Positions 46,885-58,633 of a DNA stretch of 64,000 nucleotides are shown one piece after another. Origin of the DNA: Moringa oleifera. Its lineage: Eukaryota > Streptophyta > Magnoliopsida > Brassicales > Moringaceae. The notes below the pieces were generated by a model that had not been told where the DNA came from, did not search any database, and saw only the letters and a program-made list of their open reading frames with translations. The DNA lies in NCBI GenBank assembly GCA_021397835.1, contig JAJFZO010000049.1, positions 563,001-627,000 of the forward strand, read 5' to 3'. The stretch's first letter is position 1, and the number at the start of each line of letters is the position of its first letter. A program made the translations under genes and the position numbers.

Positions 46885-49800
46885 ATGTTGCCCAACTATA
46901 GAGGAAACCATACAGTCTCCATCTTGGCATTCACCAGAAACATGCCTGCAGTGTTGCAACCTCTCCCGCCAATTCCTCTCCGCATGACCCCCAAAACCAG
47001 GAACAAGCGACCAACAGTCCCAGCGGGCAGTAGCAAAGCTGGCGCATGGAGGAGAACGACGCCGTTGCGTTTCCGAATAACCTGTATTACAAGTCAAGAT
47101 GACTATCACGCTACTCTCAAAGCCCTCAACTCCAGGGGCCGCATTCCCAGAAAATCCCTCGGCCAGGTCCCAACTTCTCAACAATTCTCCCAAAAAATCT
47201 TCTCGCTCTTCTTTATTTGGTTTCAGGGGAAAATGAAACTCGAAGGGAGCTTGAGAATGTAAGTTGCTTAGGCTCGTTGGGGATAATAGTCGAATACTAA
47301 GTGTGCCTGTGGTGTATTGCAGCATTACATGCTGAATTCTGAGATTAACGAGCACCTTTCATGTGCGGCTAATGTTAAAGAAGGGGATGTCGTGTTAGAG
47401 ATTGGGCCCGGCACTGGTTCCTTGACCAATGTCCTTATAAACTCTGGTGCCATAGTCCTTGCAATCGAAAAGGTCGCTTTTATATAGATTATATAGTTGC
47501 ATTTTTGTTTACATGAACAGTCATGCAAAACGTTGTTTACTGTTCTTTTCCACCATGGCAACTGTATCCTTCTTTTCTTTAATTGTGTTTCTAAATGATA
47601 ATACTGAGTTCTGCATTCCTCTTAGTTGTGTACTACAGGATCCGCACATGGTTGCCCTAGTGACAGAAAGATTTGCAGCTGCAGACCGGTTGAAGGTATG
47701 TAATGTTATCTGGGTATTAAATTTTGTTTGCTGAATATTTTGGCGCACTATAAGTTAATGGGAGTTTTATACGTCTGTGAAGCTTAAACCTTTGCTTAGC
47801 ACTTAGAATTTTAGTTATTTCCATTGCCTTTTTCTCTTCTCTGGATTCTCACATCCATTATGTTCTCCTCACTGACTCATGGTCTGAAATATGCTGTAGG
47901 TTTTGCAAGAGGATTTCATCAAATGTCATATTCGCTCCCACATGATCTCATTGTTGGAAAGTAGAAACCTGGTCGATGCAAATTCAACACATGCAAAAGT
48001 GAGATCTCTACTTCCTTACTGATGTCATTTCTTTTATCCTCCTCAATGTGATCATTAGCTTTGGCCCAAAAGGGAAAATTGAAGAAGATTTTTTGAAGTA
48101 ATGTGAAGGTAGTTCTAAAACAACTCTTGTTAACTAAGAGAGTGGTGCTAAGTAGATGACCATGTTAAATGTTTCTTGGACACAAGCTGTTCCTACTTGA
48201 CATGGCTCAGACACCCCTGGATATGTGCTAGACATAATCTGCTGCATTTATCATGTTTAAAGCAATACCCTGAATGAGATTGAAGAGTTGATGGAAGTGT
48301 TTAACTTAGAGAACTTGTGGAATTGTTTCTATATATGAGAAGAATATGGGTCAATGAGCTGGTGGAAATTAAAGTATAGTTAAAGTTCATTTCAGTTCAA
48401 ATTTGTGTCACAATTCTCAAACAGTGAAAAGGATGATGCCTCATGTATGGGGTCATGTTTCCGAAGTTCTGCTGTCACTTTTCCAGCATATTTGATTATA
48501 AATTGAGATGAAAATCTAAAGAAACCTCAGTTTCTATCCGCTGAAATCACTTACTTTTTTATCTTTTGGTATAGCAGTTGTCTTAATTATGTTCTGGACA
48601 AAACCATATCAACTCGGAGTAATACTATTTTTGATAAATGAAGATGAACTGTATCGAGTGTGCTTGGACTAAGTTAGTACTCTTTCAAAAAACTTCCCAT
48701 TATAAACTTTACATTTTACTACGATGCTATTTTTGAAAAATTCTGCCATTGTCTTACTCACATCTGAATGTTATCCCTAATCTACCTTCTTTGCAGGTAG
48801 TCTCCAATATACCTTTCAATATATGTACAGATGTAGTCAAGCAGCTTCTTCCAATGGGTGATATCTTTTCTGAAGTTGTTCTCTTACTCCAGGTTTGTGT
48901 CCATAATGTCTGATAATAATTCTTCTAACAAGGACACTTTGGATCTCCTTTCAAGTGCATCAATGGTGAAATGGAAAAGTTTTACTGAAGGATAAGCAGA
49001 AAAAGAGAAGATTAGTCTTACAAAAACCATAGAACAGATTCTCTTCTTTTCATGAAAACTGCAGGATAGTTCATTTAGGTGGATTTAAGATATTTGACGT
49101 TGAAGTTAGACAAACCTGAAGAAAGATGGATGTAAAACAGCTTCACCCAGTGCAGTCAGTCTGAAAAGCAGAGTGTGATGTCAGGTTATGGATCAATAAG
49201 ATCCTAAAGACCGAAATTGAGTATAAATAATCCTTTGCTTTTGACTTTATCCAGCTTATAGGATTTCAAATTATGATTTATCAGTCTACCTATCAACTTA
49301 CTGTAACTGTAATATTGAATGACATCAGGATGAGGCAGCAGTGCGCTTGGTAGAACCATCATTGCGGACATCTGAGTACCGACCCATCAATCTTTTTGTC
49401 AATTTTTATTCAGGTATCTCTCAAGCATTGTTCATTTGGTGATGGGTTAAAGGTGAAATGAGTACTGTGGTTTTATTTGTTTTTAATTTATAATGATCCC
49501 TCTTAAATTCTTTCAAATATATATGTCAAAGGATTAGACAAGCATCCAATGAACTTCTCAGTTGTGATGATTTATTAAACCACATCCTTCTTGTGTCTTA
49601 AATGTATCTTAACTAATACAACTCCATGCATGTCAAGTGGTGTGCTCAATAGTTTCTTCCTTTTGTGCATTCTTCTGGTTCTCCCTGAAATTTTTTATGG
49701 CTGAAAGTTCTCCGTTCATTTCTTTTCCAGAGCCTGAATACAAATTTAAAGTTCCAAGGACCAACTTTTTCCCTCAGCCTAATGTAAGTGACAGAGTTAC

Positions 49801-50926
49801 AACATATCAAGAAAAAAATTTTAATTTGCCAACAGTCAAGCTTCTCCTTTCTTTATTGCTGTCATCATGTTTTTCTTTCATAACAAATGAGTGCTGCCTG
49901 ACTAGTTTTCAAGAGCTTCAGGCATAGCCTTAATTTACCAGTTCAGTTTCTTACTCTTTATATTTAAGATCATTTTCGGCTGCATGGCTCCATGCTCTGT
50001 TTTATATTGAAGTACATATATTCCTTGGAAGCCAAGTAGTAACCTGGAATTTTGTGGCTGCTGTAATTGCTAGAAGATACTTGGATTTATATGGGTTAAA
50101 TAGATATCAGGATGCTTAGCATCATTCTATCAAAGTGCTTTTGGAAATGTGTGCTCTATGGGCCTGCTTAAAATGAAAATTTGCTTGATACTCCTTACTG
50201 AATGGTAATTGACTTATTTCTTGGGCTTCTGTAGGTTGATGCAGCTGTTGTTACCTTTAAGCTGAAGCAAGCTAGGGACTACCCGCCGGTTTCATCCATT
50301 AAAAGCTTCTTCTCAATGGTTATTTCAATTTTCACTCTACCGACTATTATCCTTCATAGTTAATAGGGATCTATACCATGGGAATATGTTTATTCTAGTG
50401 CTAACTTTGACAAAGAAGCAATGATTTACCATAATGTACGGTAAATGTAGCGGTAACTAGACCTCTGAGTTTGGGCTGAGCTTGACTTCCTGGAACTTAT
50501 TTTGTCCTGGATTATCCCATCTGATTGTGAACATTAACTTTCAGCCCAAATTTTTCCATTAATGGAGGAACCCTGTTGACTGCCAAATTGACTGAGTACT
50601 GTCATCAAGTTTATTTGTTTAAAGATCCAGTTTTCTTCCATAACATGCCTTTGTTTTCATGAATCTAGGTGAATTCTGCATTCAATGGAAAACGTAAGAT
50701 GCTGCGGAAATCACTGCAGCACATATGCACATCTGATGACATTGAAAAAGCTCTTGGGATCTTGGGTCTTCCAGCCACTGTGGGTATTCTTCATTCCTTT
50801 CTTCTTCCTAATCAGATAGAGGAATTCTAATTTCATTAACTTCTGGGATCATTCATGCAGTCAAGGCCACAGGAGCTTACCTTAGATGATTTTGTGAAGT
50901 TGCATAAACTAATCGTGAAAGGATAG
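46885..50926 (+). CDS. PFC1: Chloroplast 16S rRNA adenine dimethyltransferase (KsgA/PFC1 type)
   Basis: Ten exons in frame: 46885-47166, 47323-47472, 47639-47695, 47900-47998, 48797-48892, 49329-49413, 49731-49783, 50235-50318, 50669-50779 and 50861-50926. They total 1083 nt, 360 aa from the first ATG. Starting at the internal methionine (46942) gives 341 aa, closer to the Arabidopsis protein. The N terminus is basic and Ser/Thr-rich, fitting a chloroplast transit peptide. The enzyme begins with GRIPRKSLGQHYMLN. SAM-binding motif I is VLEIGPGTGSLTNVL. The catalytic NLPY-type motif is NIPFNI, and PRTNFFPQPNVDAAVV and KRKMLRKSL follow. KsgA-type enzymes dimethylate two adjacent adenosines near the 3' end of small-subunit rRNA. 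In Arabidopsis PFC1 this supports chloroplast development in the cold. Mitochondrial or nucleolar Dim1 relatives are alternatives, but the transit peptide and sequence favour plastids. Confidence 0.9.
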
Positions 50927-51515
50927 CATGTCCAGTTTCATCCTAAGAGCAAAGTCATTGCCTACTGTTCTGGAGATAGGACTAAACATACACCATCATC
51001 TGCTTATAAGAAAACGGCAGCAGATTGTCTCACTATCATGTTCGTAGTAAAATTGCACTCATCTATTACTAGATTTTGTGTAATCATAGCTTCATTTTGT
51101 TAGATATCTTGCTGTAAATTACATCATATGTTTGATATAAAAGAGGCATACTGTTTGATTCAGCTGGCCTTGTACATAGAAATGAGAGATCAGATCCAAA
51201 AAATGTTTGTGAAGCTGAGAATTAAATGTAAGACTGTGGCAGAATACCCACTGAATCCAAATGTGAATTTAGGGTTATGTGAATTGGAGGAGTTTCATTC
51301 AATTCACTGAAAAGAAGATGACACCATACACAATTAGCAACATTAACCCAAAAAACCCAACTCCCTCCTCTCTTTCTTTCTGCCTCTGTTCTTGTTTCTT
51401 GGGAAGAAATCCAACAGAAAAACAAAAATCAAAAATCAAAAAGTTCTGATAAATTATAAGGCACTTTAAATGTAAACTTCTTGTCTGACTCTGTTTCTTG
51501 CGCTGATGACTATGT
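50927..51515. other. Convergent 3' region between the PFC1-like gene and the acidic unknown
   Basis: The two genes end towards each other here. The interval should contain both 3' untranslated regions. No extra gene is supported. Open frames at 51128 and 51222-51538 lack homology signals. Confidence 0.5.
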
Positions 51516-52064
51516 TCATCCATGAAATTGGTAGACAAGATCCAGAGCCCTCAATTTAGTCCAATGAGGATCAAAACCATTGACTTCCCCAGCAAACCTG
51601 TCATCATACAGCCTCCTCTCTTCCCCCATCGACAACGGGGAGAGCTGCCGCTTAGGCCTCTTGTTCTTGATGAAGCAATCTCTCATCCTCTCCTCAACCT
51701 TGTCAATCATACTCCTGGAAGCAGAATTCTCATCATTTTCAGCTTCCGCTTCGTTGTCGTCATCATCGTCACCCACCTGCATGGGCTCGCCATCGCCGTT
51801 ATCGAAACCGATGTCTGACGACAGAGAGTTCTCCGCAGCGGGGAAGGGTGGAGCCGGAGGGAATTGGGTGGTGGCGGGGGTGACGGAGGAAAGGAAAGAG
51901 GAGAGGTGAAGATGGGTTTGTTGGAGGGAGGAGTAGATTTGGAGGAGGTTGGATTGGTCTGTGGTGGCCGGAAGTTGTTTAGCCATGAGGGTTGCTTGCT
52001 CCAGTGACACTATCAGCTTCGTCAATGTTGTTGGCGGTGGCAACGCTGGCTCCTCTGTCTCCAT
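51516..52064 (-). CDS. Conserved acidic plant protein of unknown function
   Basis: Single-exon gene, 182 aa, starting METEEPALPPPTTLTKLIVS. Residues about 10-60 look like a helix-rich region (SLEQATLMAKQLP, YSSLQQTHLHLSSFLSS). A strongly acidic run (GDDDDDNEAEAENDE) lies near residues 98-112. Then come a basic patch (KNKRPKRQLSPLS) and a C-terminal FDPHWTKLRALDLVYQFHG. The mix of acidic and basic patches suggests a nuclear protein, but that is inference and I do not recognise a named family. A CT-rich leader (GAGAGAGAG on the minus strand, 52076-52091) lies directly upstream. The start is the first methionine after the leader. Confidence 0.72.
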   Translation of the reverse strand: METEEPALPPPTTLTKLIVSLEQATLMAKQLPATTDQSNLLQIYSSLQQTHLHLSSFLSSVTPATTQFPPAPPFPAAENSLSSDIGFDNGDGEPMQVGDDDDDNEAEAENDENSASRSMIDKVEERMRDCFIKNKRPKRQLSPLSMGEERRLYDDRFAGEVNGFDPHWTKLRALDLVYQFHG

Positions 52065-52330
52065 GCTTTGTCACCCCTCTCTCTCTCTCTCAGCAGGAGT
52101 TGCAGTATCCAAGATACTCTGACGTTAAGCAGGAAGCCCAGCCCATCAACACCAGCTATTGTTCTAGAAGTTCCATCTCAAAAAACAAAAAAAGGAAATT
52201 GCAATCTAGCCCACAATGAGGGGTGAAATAATAAATAAATATAAATGTAGAAATTTGTTTTTCTTATTATTTTTTTTTCAGTTTGGAGACATTAATTAAG
52301 AAGTTATTTAATACAGAGCATTCTTCTGTT

Positions 52331-54870
52331 CTAGGCTCTTAACAAAAGTAGACAATCATCTATTATCGACATAGCAGAAGACCGATATCCAGAACCAAAG
52401 AGGTTGTAATGATTCAAGTAATGATACAGCATGTACAGATCTCTCCTCTTCTCAAATCCTGGCTGTTTGGGCATCACCTGGAAAACCAAAAAAACAAATT
52501 GAACAAACAGGATCATTTTTCCAGGAAAGGCTGTCTGAGTGCATGAAGAAAGAACCAAAGAAGAAGCTGAATGGAGACTCTGATTATACCTTAAAATAAG
52601 AGTTATAGAAAGATCCTCCGAAACCAGCACACCATGACATCCCAAATTCAGCTTCATTATGTCCATCTACAGAAAACCCATATTTTTAGTTCTTCAAACA
52701 GTATCTGATTTGATCATTTGACTCATGATTGAGCTATAGAACATGCAAAAGAGAGACTTACAGTAACAAGCAGGGTCAAGTATAACAGGCTGGCCGGTTT
52801 TGTCAGAGCTTATGTTCCCACTCCACAGGTCTCCATGAAGCAAGCAAGGCTCTACGATGATGTTCTCAAACAGAGCTGCCATGTTCTTTATCAGTCTTTG
52901 TCCTGTTCACAGTCTCTCATGGCTTTCTCATGTTATTTCAAGGCTCATAAGTTTCAAAATTGATACTCGAGAGTGTAGAATAAATAATATGATCGAATGT
53001 TAGTGGTCCATTCATTGTAATCATCAAATATGCATTCATTGACTGAAGTATGCATGAGAAAGTCATGAAATTGATGATCATGGAGAAACCTTTTTCATAT
53101 ATGGTGGAATCCCCGTACTGGTCCAGTGCCAATTTTAGCTGGTAACCCAGCCTATGCTCTCCGTAAAATTGGATCCAATCTGATGACCAAGTGTTGATCT
53201 GTGGTGTGCTACAAGCAAATGGAGATGATCTTGTTGGAACTCAACTAAAGTTTTTAACTTTCATGTACAGTAACCAGGCAGAATTCGTTAATTTAGCTTC
53301 AACTACGAACCCACAAGCAAGGGAAGGGAAGTCCTAAAGATTTTAAACACAGGGGAGGGGAAGGGTTGAAGAAGAGCTTTAGGAATGGGCACAAGGACTG
53401 AACCTGCCAATGGTGTTGTCAACATCAAAACCAAAGCCTTTACCAGATTTCCCAGCTTTATGCATCTCAGCGAGCTTCCTCCCTAACACAGACTGAGGGG
53501 AAGAACCAATTAAGAAACTGAAAGGTGAGTTTGCGATTTTCCTTTATCTGTTTGATATATTTCAGCCTCACCTGATTGCCTCTAGATGCGCCAAATTCAA
53601 TAAATTCCATGATGATATATGATCCACTAATTGGCAAGGGTCCAACCTACAAAGCCAGGACAAGAAATTCCAGTTAGTCTGAACAGCAACAAAGAAGATT
53701 AACATCAAAACTTAAGAATGAAATGTTTTCAACTAGCCTTACAGAATCAGAATAAGCTGAGAATACGTCACCTTAAATGGCTTAGGAACACGGATAGTTC
53801 CAGTTTCATACATTGCACTGAGGCCAAGCGCCTCCCCCTCGAACATCGATGGTCCAATACTCCTAATATGATGCTACAATATGAGTTATTCTATGCCTTT
53901 GAAAATTAAGAACTTCAAATAACAAAAGTTACAAGCAGCACATCATTGGAAGAAAGAAACTGATGTGAGGGTGATCGTAGCTATATTCTACCTTACAAAC
54001 ATCACATACGATACCTATTTGTTTTGACAAAGAAAGAACCAGCATCAGTTTCATAACGACTGGCGAGATTGATGCACCCACCACCAACAGGACTGATTTT
54101 CGTAATCTGGGTTGCCTTTCCTTCTGAAAGGATCCACTCTCGAATTGGATCATCACTTAGTGCTGCCACTGTCAGATTTCCATGACGTTAACTATAATCA
54201 ATAAGATTCAAGAGAGATCCTTTAACAGAAATTCATAGCACAAAACCTTAGAAAATGCTCCTAATTTCCAATTCTCAAGCTCTGCTAAACTTTTGCAGAT
54301 CATAGACAAGCTCCATCACTATCACTATTCAAATTAATTAAAGCTCTTGGGGTACATGCAGATGCAAGATAGCTGCTAAGAACATCAATTCAGTGATGGG
54401 TAATCTCTTAAAAGCTAAATACTTACAATATCGCAACTCAAAAAACCAAAGCTGAACTTCTAATTGTGGTTTGAACAGAAATCCATGTTTCTCTTAGAAT
54501 TTCTGAATTGGTTCAAGAGCTCCAGAGCAGCTGAAATAATAAATTTCCTCTCGTATATCAACCTTAAAGGGAAGCATCAAGTAACCAGTGGCTGAAGTCT
54601 CAGGTATCCAAAAATGCACTATATTATGGTTCCCATAAATTTTATTTTAAGAGAAAAACAAAAGAAACGGATTGCAGCCACAATATGCTAAGAAAACATC
54701 GAAGCCATAGTTTTCTCTCCCAATGTTACGAAACCATAAAATAGCGTAATTTTGTGAATTGCCGTCCACTTACTAGCAAATGGTCTGCGTTTGCCGGAGG
54801 AGAGTCTTCCTAGACTAGGCAGAGGATGAAGAAGAGAACCGAGAGAGATTACTCCCACGTGTGCCACCAT
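52331..54870 (-). CDS. Fructosamine-3-kinase-related protein, chloroplastic
   Basis: Nine exons on the minus strand: 54774-54870, 54015-54168, 53772-53862, 53572-53646, 53404-53492, 53090-53208, 52762-52902, 52590-52666 and 52331-52477. They total 990 nt, 329 aa. The first exon is a likely plastid transit peptide (Ser/Arg-rich, few acids). The kinase part begins [18 protein letters not shown] and has [25 protein letters not shown] (ATP-binding lysine) and [15 protein letters not shown]. It also has the catalytic [11 protein letters not shown] and the metal-binding [20 protein letters not shown]. Fructosamine-3-kinases phosphorylate sugar adducts on lysines so that they fall off, a protein deglycation repair. 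The plant enzyme (At3g61080 type) acts on ribulosamines and erythrulosamines in plastids. All catalytic motifs are present and the length is normal. Confidence 0.92.
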
Positions 54871-55146
54871 TATCTTCCTCGATTGCTTTCACAGACAAAC
54901 ACTTTGCCTGGGGCTGGCGAGTGGCGAGCTGCTATTGGCTCCGCTTGATTACAACATTGTCACAGTTTTTGGGTCCGTTTGGAAGGGAGTTGCCGTGTCC
55001 TTATCAGTGGTACGACTATGCTTTCCGCCAATGTTAAGCTGTTCCAATCCTCGTTTGGGATATAAAAATTAAAAGTGTACACTAGGAACTATACCTTGTG
55101 TTTCATTTAAATAAAATATAATTACTTCATAATCCCTTCGTACCGT
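54871..55146. other. Promoter side of the fructosamine-kinase gene
   Basis: Fewer than 300 bases separate the fructosamine-kinase start codon from the glucanase-like remnant. The first 120 bases are probably its promoter and leader. I see no start codon, signal peptide or TATA box suited to the glucanase-like sequence to the right. Confidence 0.5.
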
Positions 55147-56124
55147 TTGACCACAGGAAGTCTCTGCCCTCGGCCCTCCGCACCACAGTACACTACAGAG
55201 GCGGATCATGCACTCGACGAGGAGACCCAACCAATCAAGCAAATTGCCATAGACTACACCGCAGACGCATGCACCCACTGCCCTGTCTCCAACTCCATCA
55301 CCCTCACCCACGATCACCGCGGCGGCGCCCGATGTCGCTCCACCATTAGCTTCCTCTATTGCACTTTCAGCTCTCTTATCCAATGCCCCAAGGGCAACAC
55401 GAGTGGCCTTAACTTCAACATCTATCTCTATTCCCTGGAAGGGGACAAATCCCAAGACGAGATCGACTTAGAATTCCTAGGCAAAGACAAGACCATCTTA
55501 CAACTATTACACTATAGGTTCAATTCTTGAGGACTAAAGTCCATTCATTTATATTTATTGGACTATGTGGATGCTTTCATAAGCGCAGAGTAATCACTAG
55601 GACACTTCTTAGATGTCAATGATAAGATCAATTCTTTTATATTGTTTCTTCTGCTTTCAATTCCTTAGATCATGCATTGATGATTCTGTTAGGTAATATA
55701 GCCTTTCTTAAACTGTACGGAATTGGGCAATGCATTACGTAGTGTTGTAGTGGTCAAAGCAGTGACAAGAATAGAGTTTTGCGGTTCTTATTTTAGAAAT
55801 TTGATTTGTGATGTTGTACGAACCGGCAACAGAGAGCAGATTCATAATCTGGGGTTTGATTGCTCTGATGGGTTCCACCAGTATGCAATCAAGTGGGATC
55901 CTGACTTGATTGAGTGGCTGATTGATGGGAAGTCGATCATAGCAGAGAGGAAGGATGGTGAAGCATTCCCTGAAAAACCTACTTTTTTGTATGCTTCCAT
56001 TTGGGATGCAAGCTACATTGATGAAGGAAGGTGGAGTGGACCTTATGTGGGTTGTGACGCACCCTATGTTTGCCTCTACGAGGACTTTCGTGTGCCTGCC
56101 GGGACTGCAATAGACTGCTCTTAG
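55147..56124 (+). pseudogene. Degenerate GH16 glucanase-like gene (EG16/XTH superfamily)
   Basis: Two coding blocks can be read. Block one (about 55147-55515) runs from CPRPSAPQYTTEADHALDE to the GH16 active-site strand, DEIDLEFLGKDKTI, both catalytic glutamates being present. Block two (about 55820-56124) runs TGNREQIHNLGFDCSDGFHQ, IKWDPDLIEWLIDGK, YASIWDASYIDEGRW and stops after AIDCS. There is no XET C-terminal domain, so it resembles plant EG16 mixed-function glucanases rather than ordinary XTHs. No ATG or N-terminal start is found for block one. The expected junction between the blocks (QTNxYTNGTGNRE in relatives) is damaged, and conserved positions look altered (RCRS, YCTF). I therefore call it a pseudogene or truncated gene. 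A split gene with an undetected first exon is the alternative. Confidence 0.62.
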
Positions 56125-58633
56125 CGATTCATGACCTGGGTTCTTGATTTGGTGAGTTGTGTACCAGTAACTTGAATCATTGTTATTGGTTTATCATTCA
56201 TTTTGTAGTTACTATCACTTCAAATTGAAATGTGCTAAGATTATTTGATCTCAATAAGCTTGGTTCCTTTGCCCTATTCTTTTCAAAGATTTGAATCTTT
56301 TGTACATCCAATTGCTTGGTGATTATTATCTGAATGAGTTTCAGCCTCTGTCACTTTCTGTTTGATTATATATTGAGGCATTCTTGGCTTGTTTGGAGAG
56401 TCTCTTCATGGAGACCAGGCTGGCGACAAGATGGATGAGTAGTCTTCCGCTGCTCTTGCGTCTTTGGAATGCTCAGATGAAAGCATTTCTTTTTCTCTTT
56501 CTTATCTTAGCAGGAGGGTGTTCAGCTTTTCCTTCATGATAGACTGAGTAAACTTCTGCTATCTTGCCTTAAATTCAGTTGGTGGAGCCACGCCACTTCA
56601 TTCAGGAAATGCAGGGCATGAGTTGAACATGTCATTAAAGGTGGGATGAGTCCACAGTTCTCATTGAGGGTGTGATTGGTCGGAGGGAAAAATTAGAGAA
56701 AAAGAAAACCTGAGAGGAAACAACAGAAAGGGGACAACAAGTGAAAATAAAAGATTAAGGAGGATAGCAAACTAGAAAGAAAAAGGGAAAAGACAAAAAA
56801 AAAAGCTACTTCAATTTTCACTCTTCAGTCCTCTTAACTCAGAAAGATGGTAATTGGTGCATATTAGACAAGAAACTTTATCTTTCCAATTTTCTTCCTC
56901 TGTATTTTCTCTCCACTTCTTTCTCTCAAACACCTCTCATGTTTTTAGATTATGAGAATATTTCTGTGAAATGGTATAGCAATCAGAAGCTCAAAAGGCC
57001 AAGTTACTATATTTGCAGGATTTACTTTGTCTGTTTGCCCTTATGTTCATATTAGAGCTTGAGTGCAGCAGAGTCACTCAACCAAAGCTAAGGACATGTT
57101 AGTCGAGGAGAGTCCCCAAGCCAAGACTAAGACCATCAAGAGTCAGCAGCATGATTCATGTCAAAAGGAAAGACTGGGGAGAACAATGGGCATTTATTAT
57201 TCGTTGATTTTTGGAATTGTTGTGGAAGAACCTCGCTTGATTATATAGTAGAGTTTGAGGATTATCATTCACACAAGGTGCACAGTCCATGTGAACCTCG
57301 CTTAACAGCAACAAATGTAAACACAAGTTTCCTAATCCATGTGCTCCAAGTCCTGTAGCTTGCAGAAATTTTTTTGATGGCTGGAATCATCTTCGATGAA
57401 AGCAAAGAACGCTAGGAACTCAACAAATTTATTAAAACCTAGTGATGAAGTTATGAAGATTTCTCAAGAACCTGGCTGCATAGTAAGTATCAGGTCTTCT
57501 TGGCAATGATGATCAGTGATTTGATGTCAATCTATTCTATGGGTTCATGATGCCTTGCCCTTAAATGAAAATATCTATCGGACCCTTTTCTCATCTGTCT
57601 TTGTCTCCTTTGAGGTTTTTGGTTTTCTTTTCTCTTCTCACAATTTATTAGAAAGAACTCAGCTTCCACTTGAAGAACATCTAGTTTCAAAGAGCAAGAA
57701 CAAGTTCTGTGAGTAGGTATGCTGTCACCAGAGCTTTTCATAATGCTGCAATGTATTATTGGTGGAAGAAGTTGGTTCATAGGTAAGCATCTACAATCAC
57801 TAAAAAATGAAATAAATATTATGTATATGTCAGCATCACAAAAGGAGAACAAGTACCTTCTCCAGTACCCAAGGGTTTAACTTTTTAACATAAAGGCGAA
57901 TCAGCCTTTGCTTAGACAGTACATTTTACCTATGATGCCTGGATGAGCCCTGTTTGCAGATTAGCTGATGAAATTGACTTACAAAATCAAGAAAAAAGAA
58001 AAGAACAATCAAAATAAAATTCTGTAGTGATTGGATGAGAGACCAGGCCTTATCCAGACACAGTAAGGTTGACATAGGACCAACAGGCTGCCTAAGATTC
58101 TCTCTCTTTTAAAACTCCAAAAGAAAATATCACCTAGTACCCAGGCATCCAACTTCTTCTCTGCGTCCTCCATATTTTCTTTTTCTTTTACGGTGGAAGT
58201 TTTTCTTTGCCGCTTACAGTGACGGCCCACCTTCATGTTAACCGTCTGATGCTACATATCGGTCCACAGGTTCTCTGGGTCCTTTGTGACCGTGGACCCC
58301 ACGGATTCCAATTTCGAAGAGGAAGAAAATGAACCGTAGTCTTTGTTCCACCATACTCTCACTTCTCATCCCCACCATCCATTCATGGCCCCTCTTTCGT
58401 TCCGACTACCTTTGAGTCCGCCACAAGCGATTAGGATTCCATATGGGTAGTTTCTCTTTCTGTGATTTTCATTGAATACTCTGCACTTCTTGAAGAATCC
58501 TGACCTGGGTCTTCGTTTTTCCTCTGTTTTGTGTGTTGCAGAGCTTGCTGAGTGTTCTTTTCTTTGTTTCTCGTCCCGTATCTTGGCATTGGACCTTGTG
58601 GGTATTTTGTAGTTTCGGGAAATCAGGTTGGAG
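56125..58633. other. Intergenic region, no gene recognised
   Basis: About 2.5 kb without a supported gene. Short frames at 57063-57358 and 57532-57852 have no domain and no splice context. Bases 58320-58633 are probably the leader and first intron of the RING gene: a plausible non-coding leader with TTGCAG at 58538-58543. Confidence 0.5.

Noticed and set aside
51522..51909. Plus-strand frames over the acidic unknown gene
   Set aside because: They are antisense to the 182-codon minus-strand gene, which has the better start, leader and conserved-looking C terminus.
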